Of a stretch of DNA of 64,000 nt, positions 54,901-64,000 are shown in pieces. Numbering within the stretch: position 1 is the first letter of the stretch; each line of letters opens with the position of its first letter. Source of the stretch: Bacteroidales bacterium Bact_09 (lineage in GTDB: Bacteria; Bacteroidota; Bacteroidia; Bacteroidales; UBA932). Location: assembly GCA_001603455.1 (NCBI GenBank), contig LUZA01000029.1, positions 16,179 to 80,178 of the forward strand, written 5' to 3'. Below the pieces are notes generated by a model that made no database searches, was not told the DNA's origin, and saw nothing but the letters and a program-made list of their open reading frames with translations. Made by a program: the position numbers and the translations under genes.

Positions 54901-57900
54901 ATGCCTTCTTTTGTTCACCTGCACGTTCACACACAATATTCCATACTAGACGGAGCCGCTTTCATACCGCAACTTTTTGGTAAGGCAGAGGCCGACCGGC
55001 AACCGGCCCTTGCCATAACAGATCACGGGAACATGTTTGGCGTGAAGGAATTCCTCAATACTGCCAGGAAACACCCTTCTGTCAAACCCATTGTCGGCTG
55101 TGAAGTCTATGTAGCCCCTGAGGGCAGGTTGTTACGCAAGAACAAAGAAGAAGCTACCACATGCCATCTGGTCCTGCTTGCTAAAAACCACACGGGCTAT
55201 CTGAACCTGATCAAGCTGGTTTCCCAGGCCTGGATAGACGGCTTTTACTACAAACCGCGCATCGACCATGAATTGCTCAAACAGCACCATGAGGGCCTTA
55301 TAGCTTTGAGTGCATGTCTGGCAGGGGAACTGCCCCGTTTGGTGCTGGCCGGTAAGATGGATGAAGCATCAAGGCTGGTGGAATGGTACAGAGAGTTGTT
55401 TGGAGATGATTACTATATAGAATTACAACGTCACAAAACGCGACTGGACAACCCCAATGCCAAGAAATGCTACGTTCTGCAAAAACAGATTGAACCCCAT
55501 CTGGTATCCCTGGCACAGGAACACAATGTCAAACTGGTTGCTACCAACGACGTGCATTTTGTGAATTACGAAGATGCCCCTGCCCATGACCGTCTGATTT
55601 GTGTCGCCACAAACGACGATGTAACGGATGAAAACCGGAAGATCAGGTACACAGAGGAAGAATACCTGAAATCGAACCAGGAAATGACCGGGCTGTTCTC
55701 CGACATACCTCAGGCACTTGCCACAACCCTCGAAATTGCCGACAAAGTAGAGCGGTATGATCTGGACAGGAAACCCATCCTGCCTCACTTTCCCATTCCT
55801 GCGGAATTTAACGATGCCAATGCTTACCTGCGCCATATGACTTTCGGGGGAGCGGAGCGTCTGTACGGCCATATTACCCCGGAACTAAAGGAACGGATCG
55901 ATTTCGAGCTGGAAACTATTGCCTCGATGGGCTATCCCGATTACTTCCTGATTGTAAGTGATTTCATTCAGGCAGCCAGGGATATGGACGTTTGGGTGGG
56001 GCCCGGAAGGGGTTCTGCCGCAGGATCTGTGGTCGCCTATTGCCTGGGCATTACACTGGTAGATCCTATACGATATGGATTGTTGTTTGAACGCTTCCTA
56101 AACGCAGAAAGGGTCTCCCTGCCCGACATCGACATTGACTTTGCCGATGACGGACGCGGCAAGGTATTGCAATATGTAGAGGATAAATACGGAAAGGATC
56201 ATGTATCCCACGTGATCACTTTCGGCACCATGGCAGCCCGCAGTGCCATCAAGGACGTGGCACGCGTACAACGACTACCCTTGTCCGAAGCAGAACGGCT
56301 GGCCAAACTCATCCCCGACCGGCTTCCCGAAAAAGATGGCAAACCACAAAAAATCAATATCGAGAATGCGCTAAAATACGTTCCCGAATTACAAGCCGCG
56401 TTCAAATCAGAAGATCCTATTGTCAGCACCACCCTGGAATATGCCCGGAAGCTGGAAGGTTCTGTAAGAAATACAGGTGTTCATGCCTGCGCCATCATCA
56501 TAGGCCCGGAAACCCTGACCAACCATATCCCGTTGTCAACTGCAAAAGACAAAGACACAGGGGAAGATATCCTTGTCTCGCAGTTTGAAGGTTCACTGAT
56601 TGAACAGGTGGGAATGCTTAAAATGGATTTTCTGGGGCTCAAGACACTCAGTATCCTCAAAAGTGCAATTGAAAACATAAAGGCAAACCACAAAATCAAT
56701 ATTGACGTCAATAATATCCCGCTTACCGACGGACCAACATACGAATTGTTCAGCCGTGGCGATACCGTGGGTGTCTTCCAATTTGAAAGTGACGGAATGC
56801 GCAAATGGCTCAGGGAACTCAAACCTACCTGCATAGAAGACCTCATAGCCATGACCGCACTTTACCGACCCGGTCCCATGGAATATATCCCCGATTTCAT
56901 TGACCGCAAGCATGGCCGTAAGACCATTGCCTACGATCTGCCACAGATGGAAAAATACCTGAAGGAGACCTATGGGGTTACTGTTTATCAGGAACAGGTG
57001 ATGTTACTTTCACAGGAGTTAGCCGGTTTTTCAAGGTTCGAGGCAGATACCCTGCGTAAAGCCATGGGAAAGAAGAAGCTGGATGAAATGGAGAAACTCC
57101 GCATCAAGTTCCTGAAAGGTGGAATGGATAGGGGAATCGACGAAACCATACTCAAAAAGATCTGGGTAGACTGGACTGCCTTTGCCCAATATGCTTTCAA
57201 CAAGTCCCACGCTACCAGCTACTCCATGCTGAGTTACCAGACGGGGTACCTTAAGGCCAACTATCCGGCAGAGTTCATGGCGGCAGTCCTTTCAAGGAAC
57301 CGTGATAACATAGAAGAAGTGGCCAAGTTCATGGACGAGTGCAAACGCATGGAACTTAACGTGCTGGGGCCAGATGTCAATGAATCGATGCATGATTTTA
57401 CGGTCAACACCCACGGGGATATCCGTTTTGGTATGGCCGGCATAAAAGGTGTTGGTTACGGAGCTGTAGAAAACATCATCCAAGCCAGGCAAGAAGGAGG
57501 ACCATTTAGGGATGTATATGATTTCATGGAGCGAATCAACCTAAACACCTGTAACAGAAAGGTTCTTGAAAGCCTTGTTTATGCAGGAGCTTTCGATTCC
57601 TTTGCTGATATCAGAAGGCATCAGTACTTTTTACCCTGTAACAAGGAGGGTCTTTTCCTGGACAGTCTTATAAGGTACGGATCTATTCTCCAGGAAGAGA
57701 AAAATAAAGACATCTCAAGCCTTTTTGGAGAAGGTTCAGATTCACTTGTTCCGCCCGAAAGACCCGCACCCCCGCATATGAACCTGGAAGTCCCGGAAGA
57801 TTTTCTGAAAAAGGAGAAGGAAATGGTGGGGATTTATCTTTCATCACATCCGCTGGACAATTTCCGGTTCGAAATGAAACATTTTACAAGCCACAGCCTC

Positions 57901-58491
57901 CAGCAAATACAGCGTATCCTGGACAACGGACAGCATGAAGAGCCTTTTGTAGCAAGGGAAGTACGGATCGGGGGCATTGTCACGAATGTGACTTCCGCCC
58001 TTTCCAGAAATTCGGGAAGGCCCTGGGGCACCTTTACCCTTGAAGATTATACTACGACTAGAAAATTCACTCTTTTTGGAAAAGAATACGAACAATTCCT
58101 GCCCTATATGCGTGAAGGAGAAGCGCTGCTGATCCGGTGTTCTCTTCAAGAACGCATACAATATAAAAGAAAAGGACAGGAACAATACGCTGCCACAGGT
58201 CCTAAAGAAAAGGAAATCAGAATCCTGGCCATATCTCTGCTTGCCAATGCCAGAGAATCGCTGCATGCCCTTACACTTGACCTGGATGTGGAATGTATCT
58301 CGGAAACATTTCGTAGTGAACTGGTCAGGGTCATGTCAGACAATCCCGGGAAAATTACAGTCCATTTTGTCCTTAAGGATAAATCCAATAAAATGGCGGT
58401 CAAGCTCTTTTCCCGCTCACATCGTGTTGACCTGACCCCCGCACTGCTTGAATGGATCCATAAAAAGGGAATTGAATTTTCTGTGGAATAG
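54901..58491 (+). CDS. dnaE: DNA polymerase III subunit alpha
   Basis: A 1196-residue replicative polymerase. PHP domain from HLHVHTQYSILDG (residues 6-18); polymerase site with LPDIDIDFADDGRG (Asp409 and Asp411) and GPGRGSAAGS; tandem helix-hairpin-helix region near IKGVGYGAVENI; OB fold near residue 1010 (IGGIVTNVTSALS). It lacks the exonuclease domain of PolC, as expected for DnaE1. Its expression appears tied to gpmI. It ends five bases from the convergent ispD. Confidence 0.96.
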   Translation: MPSFVHLHVHTQYSILDGAAFIPQLFGKAEADRQPALAITDHGNMFGVKEFLNTARKHPSVKPIVGCEVYVAPEGRLLRKNKEEATTCHLVLLAKNHTGYLNLIKLVSQAWIDGFYYKPRIDHELLKQHHEGLIALSACLAGELPRLVLAGKMDEASRLVEWYRELFGDDYYIELQRHKTRLDNPNAKKCYVLQKQIEPHLVSLAQEHNVKLVATNDVHFVNYEDAPAHDRLICVATNDDVTDENRKIRYTEEEYLKSNQEMTGLFSDIPQALATTLEIADKVERYDLDRKPILPHFPIPAEFNDANAYLRHMTFGGAERLYGHITPELKERIDFELETIASMGYPDYFLIVSDFIQAARDMDVWVGPGRGSAAGSVVAYCLGITLVDPIRYGLLFERFLNAERVSLPDIDIDFADDGRGKVLQYVEDKYGKDHVSHVITFGTMAARSAIKDVARVQRLPLSEAERLAKLIPDRLPEKDGKPQKINIENALKYVPELQAAFKSEDPIVSTTLEYARKLEGSVRNTGVHACAIIIGPETLTNHIPLSTAKDKDTGEDILVSQFEGSLIEQVGMLKMDFLGLKTLSILKSAIENIKANHKINIDVNNIPLTDGPTYELFSRGDTVGVFQFESDGMRKWLRELKPTCIEDLIAMTALYRPGPMEYIPDFIDRKHGRKTIAYDLPQMEKYLKETYGVTVYQEQVMLLSQELAGFSRFEADTLRKAMGKKKLDEMEKLRIKFLKGGMDRGIDETILKKIWVDWTAFAQYAFNKSHATSYSMLSYQTGYLKANYPAEFMAAVLSRNRDNIEEVAKFMDECKRMELNVLGPDVNESMHDFTVNTHGDIRFGMAGIKGVGYGAVENIIQARQEGGPFRDVYDFMERINLNTCNRKVLESLVYAGAFDSFADIRRHQYFLPCNKEGLFLDSLIRYGSILQEEKNKDISSLFGEGSDSLVPPERPAPPHMNLEVPEDFLKKEKEMVGIYLSSHPLDNFRFEMKHFTSHSLQQIQRILDNGQHEEPFVAREVRIGGIVTNVTSALSRNSGRPWGTFTLEDYTTTRKFTLFGKEYEQFLPYMREGEALLIRCSLQERIQYKRKGQEQYAATGPKEKEIRILAISLLANARESLHALTLDLDVECISETFRSELVRVMSDNPGKITVHFVLKDKSNKMAVKLFSRSHRVDLTPALLEWIHKKGIEFSVE

Positions 58492-58496
58492 TATAA

Positions 58497-59195
58497 TCAG
58501 TCTATCCAGCGTGCCAGTATTTCCAGGTCGCCAGGATAGGTAATTTTCATATTCTGCTCGTCCCCCGGCACCAGGAAGATTTTTTCCTTTGGCAGATATC
58601 TTTTAACGACTCCACAATCGTCCGTTGCCGAAAAACCGGGATCATCCGAGGCATATTTATAGGCCTTGACAAGCAACGGGATCCTGAAACCCTGAGGTGT
58701 TTGAGCTTTTTGAAAAAAATTTCTGTCAGGTACCCTGATAATAAGGTCATTTCCGGGTCCTGTGAAAAACAACGTGTCGGTAAGGGGTACCGCGACGCCC
58801 ACAGCCTTATAATGTTTGAGCGCTTCCAGGACATCATCTATGATCCGCCCGCTGACCAGAGGTCTTGCTGCATCGTGCAATATCATATTATCCTCAGACC
58901 TGTCTGCAAATGCCTTGATAGCTGCCTGCGAAGACTGGAATCGCTGCTTCCCGCCTTCCAGTATGCGGGTCACCTTTTTCCAGGAATTTCCTGCAACGAT
59001 CTCCTTTACCCTGTTCTTTTCTCCTGGATCAACCACAATAGCAACCTGATCGATGCCTGGATGATTGTCAAAGGTCTCCACGGCCCTTTCTAGCACCATC
59101 TTCCCTTTCAGATCCATGTACTGTTTAGGCACAGGTGATCCAGCCCTCAGCCCTTTCCCTGCGGCCATAATAACAGCTATGTTTGCTCGTTTCAT
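58497..59195 (-). CDS. ispD: 2-C-methyl-D-erythritol 4-phosphate cytidylyltransferase
   Basis: A 232-residue nucleotidyltransferase of the MEP isoprenoid pathway. AVIMAAGKGLRAGSPVPKQ is the CTP-binding motif (with Lys of PKQ), NMILHDAARPLVS and FSATDDCGVVKRY hold metal and substrate residues. The start overlaps the end of the serine hydrolase gene (ATGA), so it is translated from that message. Some relatives are ribitol-phosphate cytidylyltransferases (TarI), but ispE in the same window favours IspD. Confidence 0.92.
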   Translation of the reverse strand: MKRANIAVIMAAGKGLRAGSPVPKQYMDLKGKMVLERAVETFDNHPGIDQVAIVVDPGEKNRVKEIVAGNSWKKVTRILEGGKQRFQSSQAAIKAFADRSEDNMILHDAARPLVSGRIIDDVLEALKHYKAVGVAVPLTDTLFFTGPGNDLIIRVPDRNFFQKAQTPQGFRIPLLVKAYKYASDDPGFSATDDCGVVKRYLPKEKIFLVPGDEQNMKITYPGDLEILARWID

Positions 59196-60691
59196 TTAAA
59201 TATCCTTACAAAGGGTCCCAGATCATCCCCAAAATCAATTGTAAACAAGTCCGCCCAGCCCGTCTTGTTGTTTACAACAAAAGTAATATTAAAAGTTTCG
59301 TCACGGGCACTAAAATGAAATGTATTGCCTGAATTGTGCTCTAGTCTTGTGTCTATATCATTGATTTTTAGGTATAATTGATCTTCATTTTCGTATACCC
59401 GAATTTCTCCAAACACATCCTTGAAATAAGTTCCCGTATAAACCTTGTTTTCAAGTGGTTCAATATATTCTTCCTCATCCTTTGATTTACGATCAGCCGC
59501 CGGACGCATGTAATCTTCGTAAATCTTTGATATCCAATCAGATTCAACATCCCTGAATAAGTCTATGATCTGCCGGATCATAGCTGTTTGGGGAGAAGTA
59601 GTACTTCCCTGGTTCATCAAAACGCTTACCCCCAGGTCCAGTTCGGGAACAAGGACCACCCAGGCTGTGTATCCTCCCGCTAAACCCGTATGGTTGATAA
59701 GCTTTCCCTGAATCCCCTGTTCAATACGCCAGCCTTGGGCATAGAGGATTACCCGTTCGTTATCCCATGAACAAATCGTCTGTGGGCTGAACAGGTAATT
59801 GACCGTTTCCGGTAAAAGGATCTGCTTGTCTTTATACTTGCCGCCTGCAAGCCACATTTTCATCCATTGACCCATGTCGTTTGCATTGGACATAACGAAT
59901 GCCGCAGGAGATACCGCCTGAAGCCAGGCATATGCATCATCGCGATCGTCACGGGGAATCAGTCTGAGCCCTTGTCCTGTCTTGCTCAAACGGTATCCAT
60001 ACGCAAAGTTGTCTGCTGTATAATAATGATCTTTCCCTGTTTTTGTATGGTTCATTTCCAATGGTTTGAAAATGTATTCTTCCAGGGCTTGTTCCCAGGT
60101 CAGCCCGGTGTATTTTTCAACGATGCGCGCCGCAATGGTATACAAAGCATTGCAATAAGCATATGTGGTTCTGAAGCTGGAAGCCGGCCTGACCAGCCTG
60201 AACATGTGGTAAAGATCATCCCGTCCGTACCCCAGGGCGGGAATGGCGTCAAGGGCTTGTGGCAGGAAACCTGTCTTGTGGTTCATGATATCTTGTACAA
60301 GATAATTTTGGGTGACCCATGGATCGTACAATTGAAAGTCTGGAAGATGGTCTATTACGCGGTCGGTCCACTTTACATAACCCTGGTCCACTACAATGCC
60401 CAGTAGCGCTGCCGTAAAGGCTTTGCTGGTAGATGCGTTCACAAACAATGTATAGGCATTGGCTTGTGGGGCATTTTCCTCTGCCCTTAATTTTCCCATA
60501 CCCTGCGCAAAAATAGTTTCACCGTCTTTGACCACAGTGACGGCTACTGCCGGAATGTTCCACATTTTTTGTACACGGGTGGCAATATCTCTTATCTCTT
60601 TTACATAAGGAACCGGAGCTTGCTGTGCCCGCAGGAAAATGCTGCTGAGCAAAAGAAAAAGTAAAAATGCTGCAAATCGGGTATGTCTCAT
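59192..60691 (-). CDS. Exported serine hydrolase, beta-lactamase/penicillin-binding fold
   Basis: A 499-residue class C-like serine hydrolase. Signal peptide about 1-22. The nucleophile motif SxxK is STSK (Ser87-Lys90); the second motif YxN appears as YCN in TYAYCNALYTI; the third is HTG in LINHTGLAGGY. Residues from about 400 form a C-terminal lipocalin-like domain (DUF3471 type). These proteins are usually esterases or peptidases of D-amino-acid peptides rather than antibiotic-degrading enzymes. It precedes ispD with an ATGA overlap. Confidence 0.85.
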   Translation of the reverse strand: MRHTRFAAFLLFLLLSSIFLRAQQAPVPYVKEIRDIATRVQKMWNIPAVAVTVVKDGETIFAQGMGKLRAEENAPQANAYTLFVNASTSKAFTAALLGIVVDQGYVKWTDRVIDHLPDFQLYDPWVTQNYLVQDIMNHKTGFLPQALDAIPALGYGRDDLYHMFRLVRPASSFRTTYAYCNALYTIAARIVEKYTGLTWEQALEEYIFKPLEMNHTKTGKDHYYTADNFAYGYRLSKTGQGLRLIPRDDRDDAYAWLQAVSPAAFVMSNANDMGQWMKMWLAGGKYKDKQILLPETVNYLFSPQTICSWDNERVILYAQGWRIEQGIQGKLINHTGLAGGYTAWVVLVPELDLGVSVLMNQGSTTSPQTAMIRQIIDLFRDVESDWISKIYEDYMRPAADRKSKDEEEYIEPLENKVYTGTYFKDVFGEIRVYENEDQLYLKINDIDTRLEHNSGNTFHFSARDETFNITFVVNNKTGWADLFTIDFGDDLGPFVRIFK

Positions 60692-60708
60692 ATTTTCTTG
60701 TTTTGATA

Positions 60709-60716
60709 CGAAAATA
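60709..60716 (-). promoter_or_regulatory. -7 box for the serine hydrolase gene
   Basis: TATTTTCG on the minus strand (60716-60709), one mismatch from TAnnTTTG, lies 17 bases before the ATG at 60691. The rest of the 128-base gap to secDF holds nothing clear. Confidence 0.45.
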
Positions 60717-60819
60717 CAAAGAAATAAGCAATTTTACGAAGCAAATGGATCCGTGGCCAGATCGGATATGTCATACACAAGACCACATTATGGATTATGT
60801 GATCCCATGCTGAGCTTTT

Positions 60820-63800
60820 TTACTTTTTCTGTTTGCCTTTCAATTCCTTTTTTTCTCCTTTTTTGCCGGTACGTTTCCACATATCATAAACAATAGGCGT
60901 GGAAATGGTAACCGAAGTGAAAGGACATATGGCCACCCCAATAGCAAGTGCAACGGCAAATCCGCGGATCACCTCTCCCCCGAATATGGCAATGGCCAGC
61001 AAAACAACAAGTGTTGTGGCCGACGTGTTGACCGTACGGGACAAAGTAGAATTAAGCGCCTCGTTTATATTTTCCATGACGTCGCGTTTTGGATAGAGTA
61101 TCCTGTATTCACGGATCCTGTCAAAGATAACCACGGTGTCGTTGAGTGAATATCCTATGACCGTCAGTATGGCCGCAATGAACTGCTGGTCCACGTCCAG
61201 GGTAAAGGGTAATATGCCCGTAAATATCGAGAAAAAGGACAACATAAAAATCGTATTGAAAACCAGTGATGCAAGTCCTCCGGTTCCCCATGTCCAGTTA
61301 CGGAAACGGGCGGCAATATAAAGGAAGATGGCAATACAGGAAAGCAGGATGGCGATGATGGCATCACGTTTTATATCACTGGCCACTGTAGGCCCGACCT
61401 TTTCAGAACTGATAACCCCATTGGGGTTATCCATGGTGGAGAGAAAATCCTGCAATGAAACAGGGGTCAGATAAAAGTCCTTGACGGCATTGTATAACAT
61501 TTCGTCTACCATGGCATCGGCTTCGGCACTTTCATCTTCGATCATATACTTGGTGGTAATGCGCATCTGACTGTTGCCACCAAAATCCTTCATTTCCACC
61601 CCGCCCTGGAAGGCTTCGGTTACTTTTTCGCGTACAGCTTCTACCGAAACTTCCTGATCAAAGCGCAATACATAGGTCCTTCCCCCGGTGAAATCAATCC
61701 CGTAGGTAAAGCCTTTCGTGAACATGAACACAAGTCCTATCACGGTGATAGATAGGGCAATGATGTAGAAAATCCGTCTTTTTTCTATGAATTTGATTTT
61801 AGTATGCTGCAGGAATTCATGGGTAATGCTGTTGTCAAAGGTTATAGATTTGTTCCTAGACAGACGTCCTTCTATCAAAAGCCTTGTAATGAATATGGAG
61901 GTCAACAGCGATGTGATGATACCAATGACCAGTGTCGTGGCAAATCCCTGTACGGGGCCCGAACCGAACAACATCAGGATGATCCCGGTGATAAGGGTGG
62001 TAATATTACCGTCCAAAATAGCCGAATACGCGTTTTTGTACCCGTCAGCCACCGCCAAGCGTAATGCTTTACCAGAACGCAGCTCCTCCTTAATTCGTTC
62101 ATAGATGATCACATTGGCATCCACCGCCATCCCCAGAGTCAACACAATACCCGCAATACCGGGTAAGGTAAGAACAGCCCCAAATGAAACCAGCGCCCCG
62201 AAAAGAAATAACAAGTTAGCCAATAACGCTACCGAAGCAAATATTCCGGCCCTGTTATAAAAGAATATCATATAGGCCAACACCAGAAGGAACGCAATGG
62301 CAAAAGATATCAGACCGGAACTGATGGAACGCGAGCCCAGGGACGGACCCACAACGCTTTCCTGCACAATGCTTGTAGGTGCCGGAAGTTTCCCTGATTT
62401 TAAAACGTTGGCCAGGTCGTCTGCTTCTTCTGATGTAAACTCGCCGGTAATCTGTGAGCGTCCCCCAGTGATCTCGGAATTCACCCTTGGATAGGAATAG
62501 ACCATATCATCCAGAACGACAGCTATGGCTTTGCCAATATTGTCTGCTGTCATCCTGGCCCAGATACGGGCGCCTTCTGCGTTCATTCCCATGTCTACCG
62601 ACGGGAACCCTCCGCCGGTTTGATCAAATTGTTTACGTGCATCGGTTATCACACCTCCGTCCAAGGGGGCACGTCCGTCACGTGTATTGGCTTTTATGGC
62701 GATCAGTTCGTAATATACTTCGTTCACCTTGTCCGGTTTTACGGACCACAAAGTGCGTATGTCGGCCGGAAGTATGGCCTGTACCTGTGGCAGAGCCAGC
62801 CAGGTGTTGATCGTGGCCGTATCGCGGTAATGTGCGCGTCCTATACAGGGTCCGGGTGCCAGCTGTCCGTTGTAAACGCTGGGATTAAGTATGTTGAACA
62901 AGGGATTCTGCCTGGCCCATGCGGTCATGTCTTCCGATAGGGAATCCTCTCTGGCCAGTTGAGCCAGCAGGTCTTCTTCTTCACCGGTTTTTGCCTCGGC
63001 CTGCTCTTCTTCTGCAGAAAGGGTTTCCATGTCATCCAGATAATCACGGATGATCCGGTTGGCTTCCTCCAGGGCAGGATACACTTCGGAATTTTCATAG
63101 GTTTCCCAGAATTCAAGGGATGCGGTTCCCTTCAACAAATTCCGGACACGTTCCGGTTCCTTGATACCAGGCAATTCCACCAGTATGCGGCCTGTTGTCC
63201 CCAAACGCTGGATATTTGGCTGTGTTACCCCAAAACGGTCAATACGGTTACGTAAAACATTGAAGGAGTTTGCCATGGCCGATTCAGCTTCTGTACGGAT
63301 GATCCGGAGGATTTCTTCGTTAGTGGTTTCGGGTTTAATTCTTTCCCGCATATCGTACGTCCCAAATATCCTGGAAAGCTTTTCACCAGGAGCGACCTGG
63401 TCCCATGCCTGCGCAAATAAAGTAATATAGTCGGTGCGCGAGCCGGCCCGTACATTTTCATTTGCCAGGAGGATGGCCTGGTTGAACACGGGATCCTGGC
63501 TATAATCAGCCATCGCACGGATCAGGCTTTCGAGTTTTACCTCCATCATCACGTTCATCCCACCTTTGAGGTCCAATCCCAGGTTGATCTCTCTTTCCTT
63601 GACTTCCTTATAGGTGAACCACAGATATACTTTCTCAGGGGTTATGGAATCAATATAGAAGCTATTTTTGGCGTTCCTGAGCGAATCCAGGAAAAAAGCC
63701 TGGTCGAGTTCGCTTATGTCCTGATATTCAGCCGTTTTCTGAATGTCAAGAACGGCCTTCTCGGCATAATCAGCCGCCTTGCTTTCCTGAATTCTGGTTG

Positions 63801-63879
63801 CCGCAGTGAAAGACAACTGGTAAATACAAGCCACTGCGATGAGCAACCCCACCAGACGGATGGCACCTTTACTTTGCAT
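60820..63879 (-). CDS. secDF: Fused protein translocase SecDF
   Basis: A 1019-residue RND-type membrane protein joining SecD and SecF, as is usual in Bacteroidota. First helix residues 7-24; large periplasmic P1 region to about 520; SecD helices with LTLGMAVDANVIIYERIKEEL; a second half with GIDFTGGRTYVLRF and SLNDTVVIFDRIREYR. The conserved Asp and Arg in these helices carry the proton path that pulls exported proteins. An acidic insert (about residues 285-315) is seen. Leader 44 bases after a -7 box TACATTTG. Confidence 0.96.
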   Translation of the reverse strand: MQSKGAIRLVGLLIAVACIYQLSFTAATRIQESKAADYAEKAVLDIQKTAEYQDISELDQAFFLDSLRNAKNSFYIDSITPEKVYLWFTYKEVKEREINLGLDLKGGMNVMMEVKLESLIRAMADYSQDPVFNQAILLANENVRAGSRTDYITLFAQAWDQVAPGEKLSRIFGTYDMRERIKPETTNEEILRIIRTEAESAMANSFNVLRNRIDRFGVTQPNIQRLGTTGRILVELPGIKEPERVRNLLKGTASLEFWETYENSEVYPALEEANRIIRDYLDDMETLSAEEEQAEAKTGEEEDLLAQLAREDSLSEDMTAWARQNPLFNILNPSVYNGQLAPGPCIGRAHYRDTATINTWLALPQVQAILPADIRTLWSVKPDKVNEVYYELIAIKANTRDGRAPLDGGVITDARKQFDQTGGGFPSVDMGMNAEGARIWARMTADNIGKAIAVVLDDMVYSYPRVNSEITGGRSQITGEFTSEEADDLANVLKSGKLPAPTSIVQESVVGPSLGSRSISSGLISFAIAFLLVLAYMIFFYNRAGIFASVALLANLLFLFGALVSFGAVLTLPGIAGIVLTLGMAVDANVIIYERIKEELRSGKALRLAVADGYKNAYSAILDGNITTLITGIILMLFGSGPVQGFATTLVIGIITSLLTSIFITRLLIEGRLSRNKSITFDNSITHEFLQHTKIKFIEKRRIFYIIALSITVIGLVFMFTKGFTYGIDFTGGRTYVLRFDQEVSVEAVREKVTEAFQGGVEMKDFGGNSQMRITTKYMIEDESAEADAMVDEMLYNAVKDFYLTPVSLQDFLSTMDNPNGVISSEKVGPTVASDIKRDAIIAILLSCIAIFLYIAARFRNWTWGTGGLASLVFNTIFMLSFFSIFTGILPFTLDVDQQFIAAILTVIGYSLNDTVVIFDRIREYRILYPKRDVMENINEALNSTLSRTVNTSATTLVVLLAIAIFGGEVIRGFAVALAIGVAICPFTSVTISTPIVYDMWKRTGKKGEKKELKGKQKK

Positions 63880-63923
63880 AATTTTATTATTAATAATTTG
63901 TATAAGTCAGGTAAAATAGGGTG

Positions 63924-63959
63924 CAAATGTAATATTTTTTCCCTAATTAATTAACTTTG
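63924..63959. promoter_or_regulatory. Divergent promoter pair secDF / right-edge gene
   Basis: Leftward TACATTTG (63931-63924) serves secDF; rightward TAACTTTG (63952-63959) lies 20 bases before an ATG at 63980. Both match TAnnTTTG perfectly; they are 20 bases apart. Confidence 0.68.
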
Positions 63960-63979
63960 CAGTTCGCATTTGCCTCAAT

Positions 63980-64000
63980 ATGGTTAATAAACTCCTCATA
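63980..64000 (+). CDS. Start of a gene cut by the window edge
   Basis: ATG 63980 opens a frame of seven codons (MVNKLLI) up to the edge. A perfect -7 box 20 bases upstream supports a real start. The product cannot be identified. Confidence 0.45.

Noticed and set aside
60692-60819. Possible terminator or small RNA between secDF and the serine hydrolase
   Set aside because: The only stem (CACAT/ATGTG) is five pairs with an 8-base loop and no adjoining T run.

Overview
The window looks like chromosomal housekeeping DNA from a member of the Bacteroidota, most likely the order Bacteroidales. The sequence shows promoters of the Bacteroidota type (TAnnTTTG near -7, TTTG or TTG about 19 bases upstream), almost no Shine-Dalgarno sequences, a fused SecDF, bactofilin next to a CtpA-type S41 protease, a DUF4271-hemD-lipoprotein-rnpA-yidD string, a fused O-acyl/N-acyltransferase for amino-acid lipids, SufBCD and a B12-dependent ribonucleotide reductase. 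I see no insertion sequence, prophage, CRISPR array or rRNA. The only RNA genes found are two tandem tRNA-Gln genes. Packing is extreme: no gene-free stretch exceeds about 200 bases, and many neighbours overlap head to tail or tail to tail.

Layout. 1-2041 (-): an ECF sigma gene with an apparent frameshift, a partial one-helix membrane protein likely to be its anti-sigma factor, and a PrsW-like intramembrane protease. 2100-4206 (+): ornithine aminotransferase and a CtlX-like hydrolase, a plausible citrulline-to-glutamate-semialdehyde route. 4203-7988 (-): polyprenyl synthetase, DUF4254, family-9 glycosyltransferase, U32 peptidase. 8049-10336 (+): rsgA and a MATE exporter. 10344-12376 (-): S41 protease and bactofilin. 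12430-16205 (+): rdgB, recO, a GH3-family protein and a LuxE-like protein. 16189-19242 (-): large DUF2723 membrane protein. 19296-21675 (+): DUF4271, hemD, lipoprotein, rnpA, yidD. 21657-23480 (-): uvrC. 23517-34927 (+): OlsF-like acyltransferase, tadA, two tRNA-Gln, a large exported protein with a zinc-peptidase motif and a probable beta-barrel, pnuC, groES-groEL, GH95 fucosidase, nfo. 34849-37757 (-): tyrS, rbfA, lolE-like permease. 37826-41593 (+): two exported peptidases and DUF2156. 41571-49594 (-): sufB, a second pnuC, sufC, sufD, nrdJ, ispE, phosphopantetheinyl transferase. 49633-50673 (+): thiL. 50677-53311 (-): rnr, lemA. 53371-58491 (+): gpmI, dnaE. 58497-63879 (-): secDF, then serine hydrolase and ispD. 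A new + gene starts at 63980.

The most striking non-coding signal is promoter architecture. Nearly every divergent gene pair is served by two back-to-back -7 boxes 12 to 33 bases apart. About ten genes have their start codon only 3 to 6 bases after the -7 box, so their mRNAs should be leaderless or nearly so. Other points of interest are the broken sigma gene beside PrsW, a long palindrome upstream of groES, a promoter pressed against the groEL terminator, a Nfo that resembles clostridial proteins, a 79-base convergent nfo/lolE overlap, a Cys-rich SufD tail, and a PnuC transporter inside the suf operon. All functions are read from sequence motifs and remembered families; no search was run.
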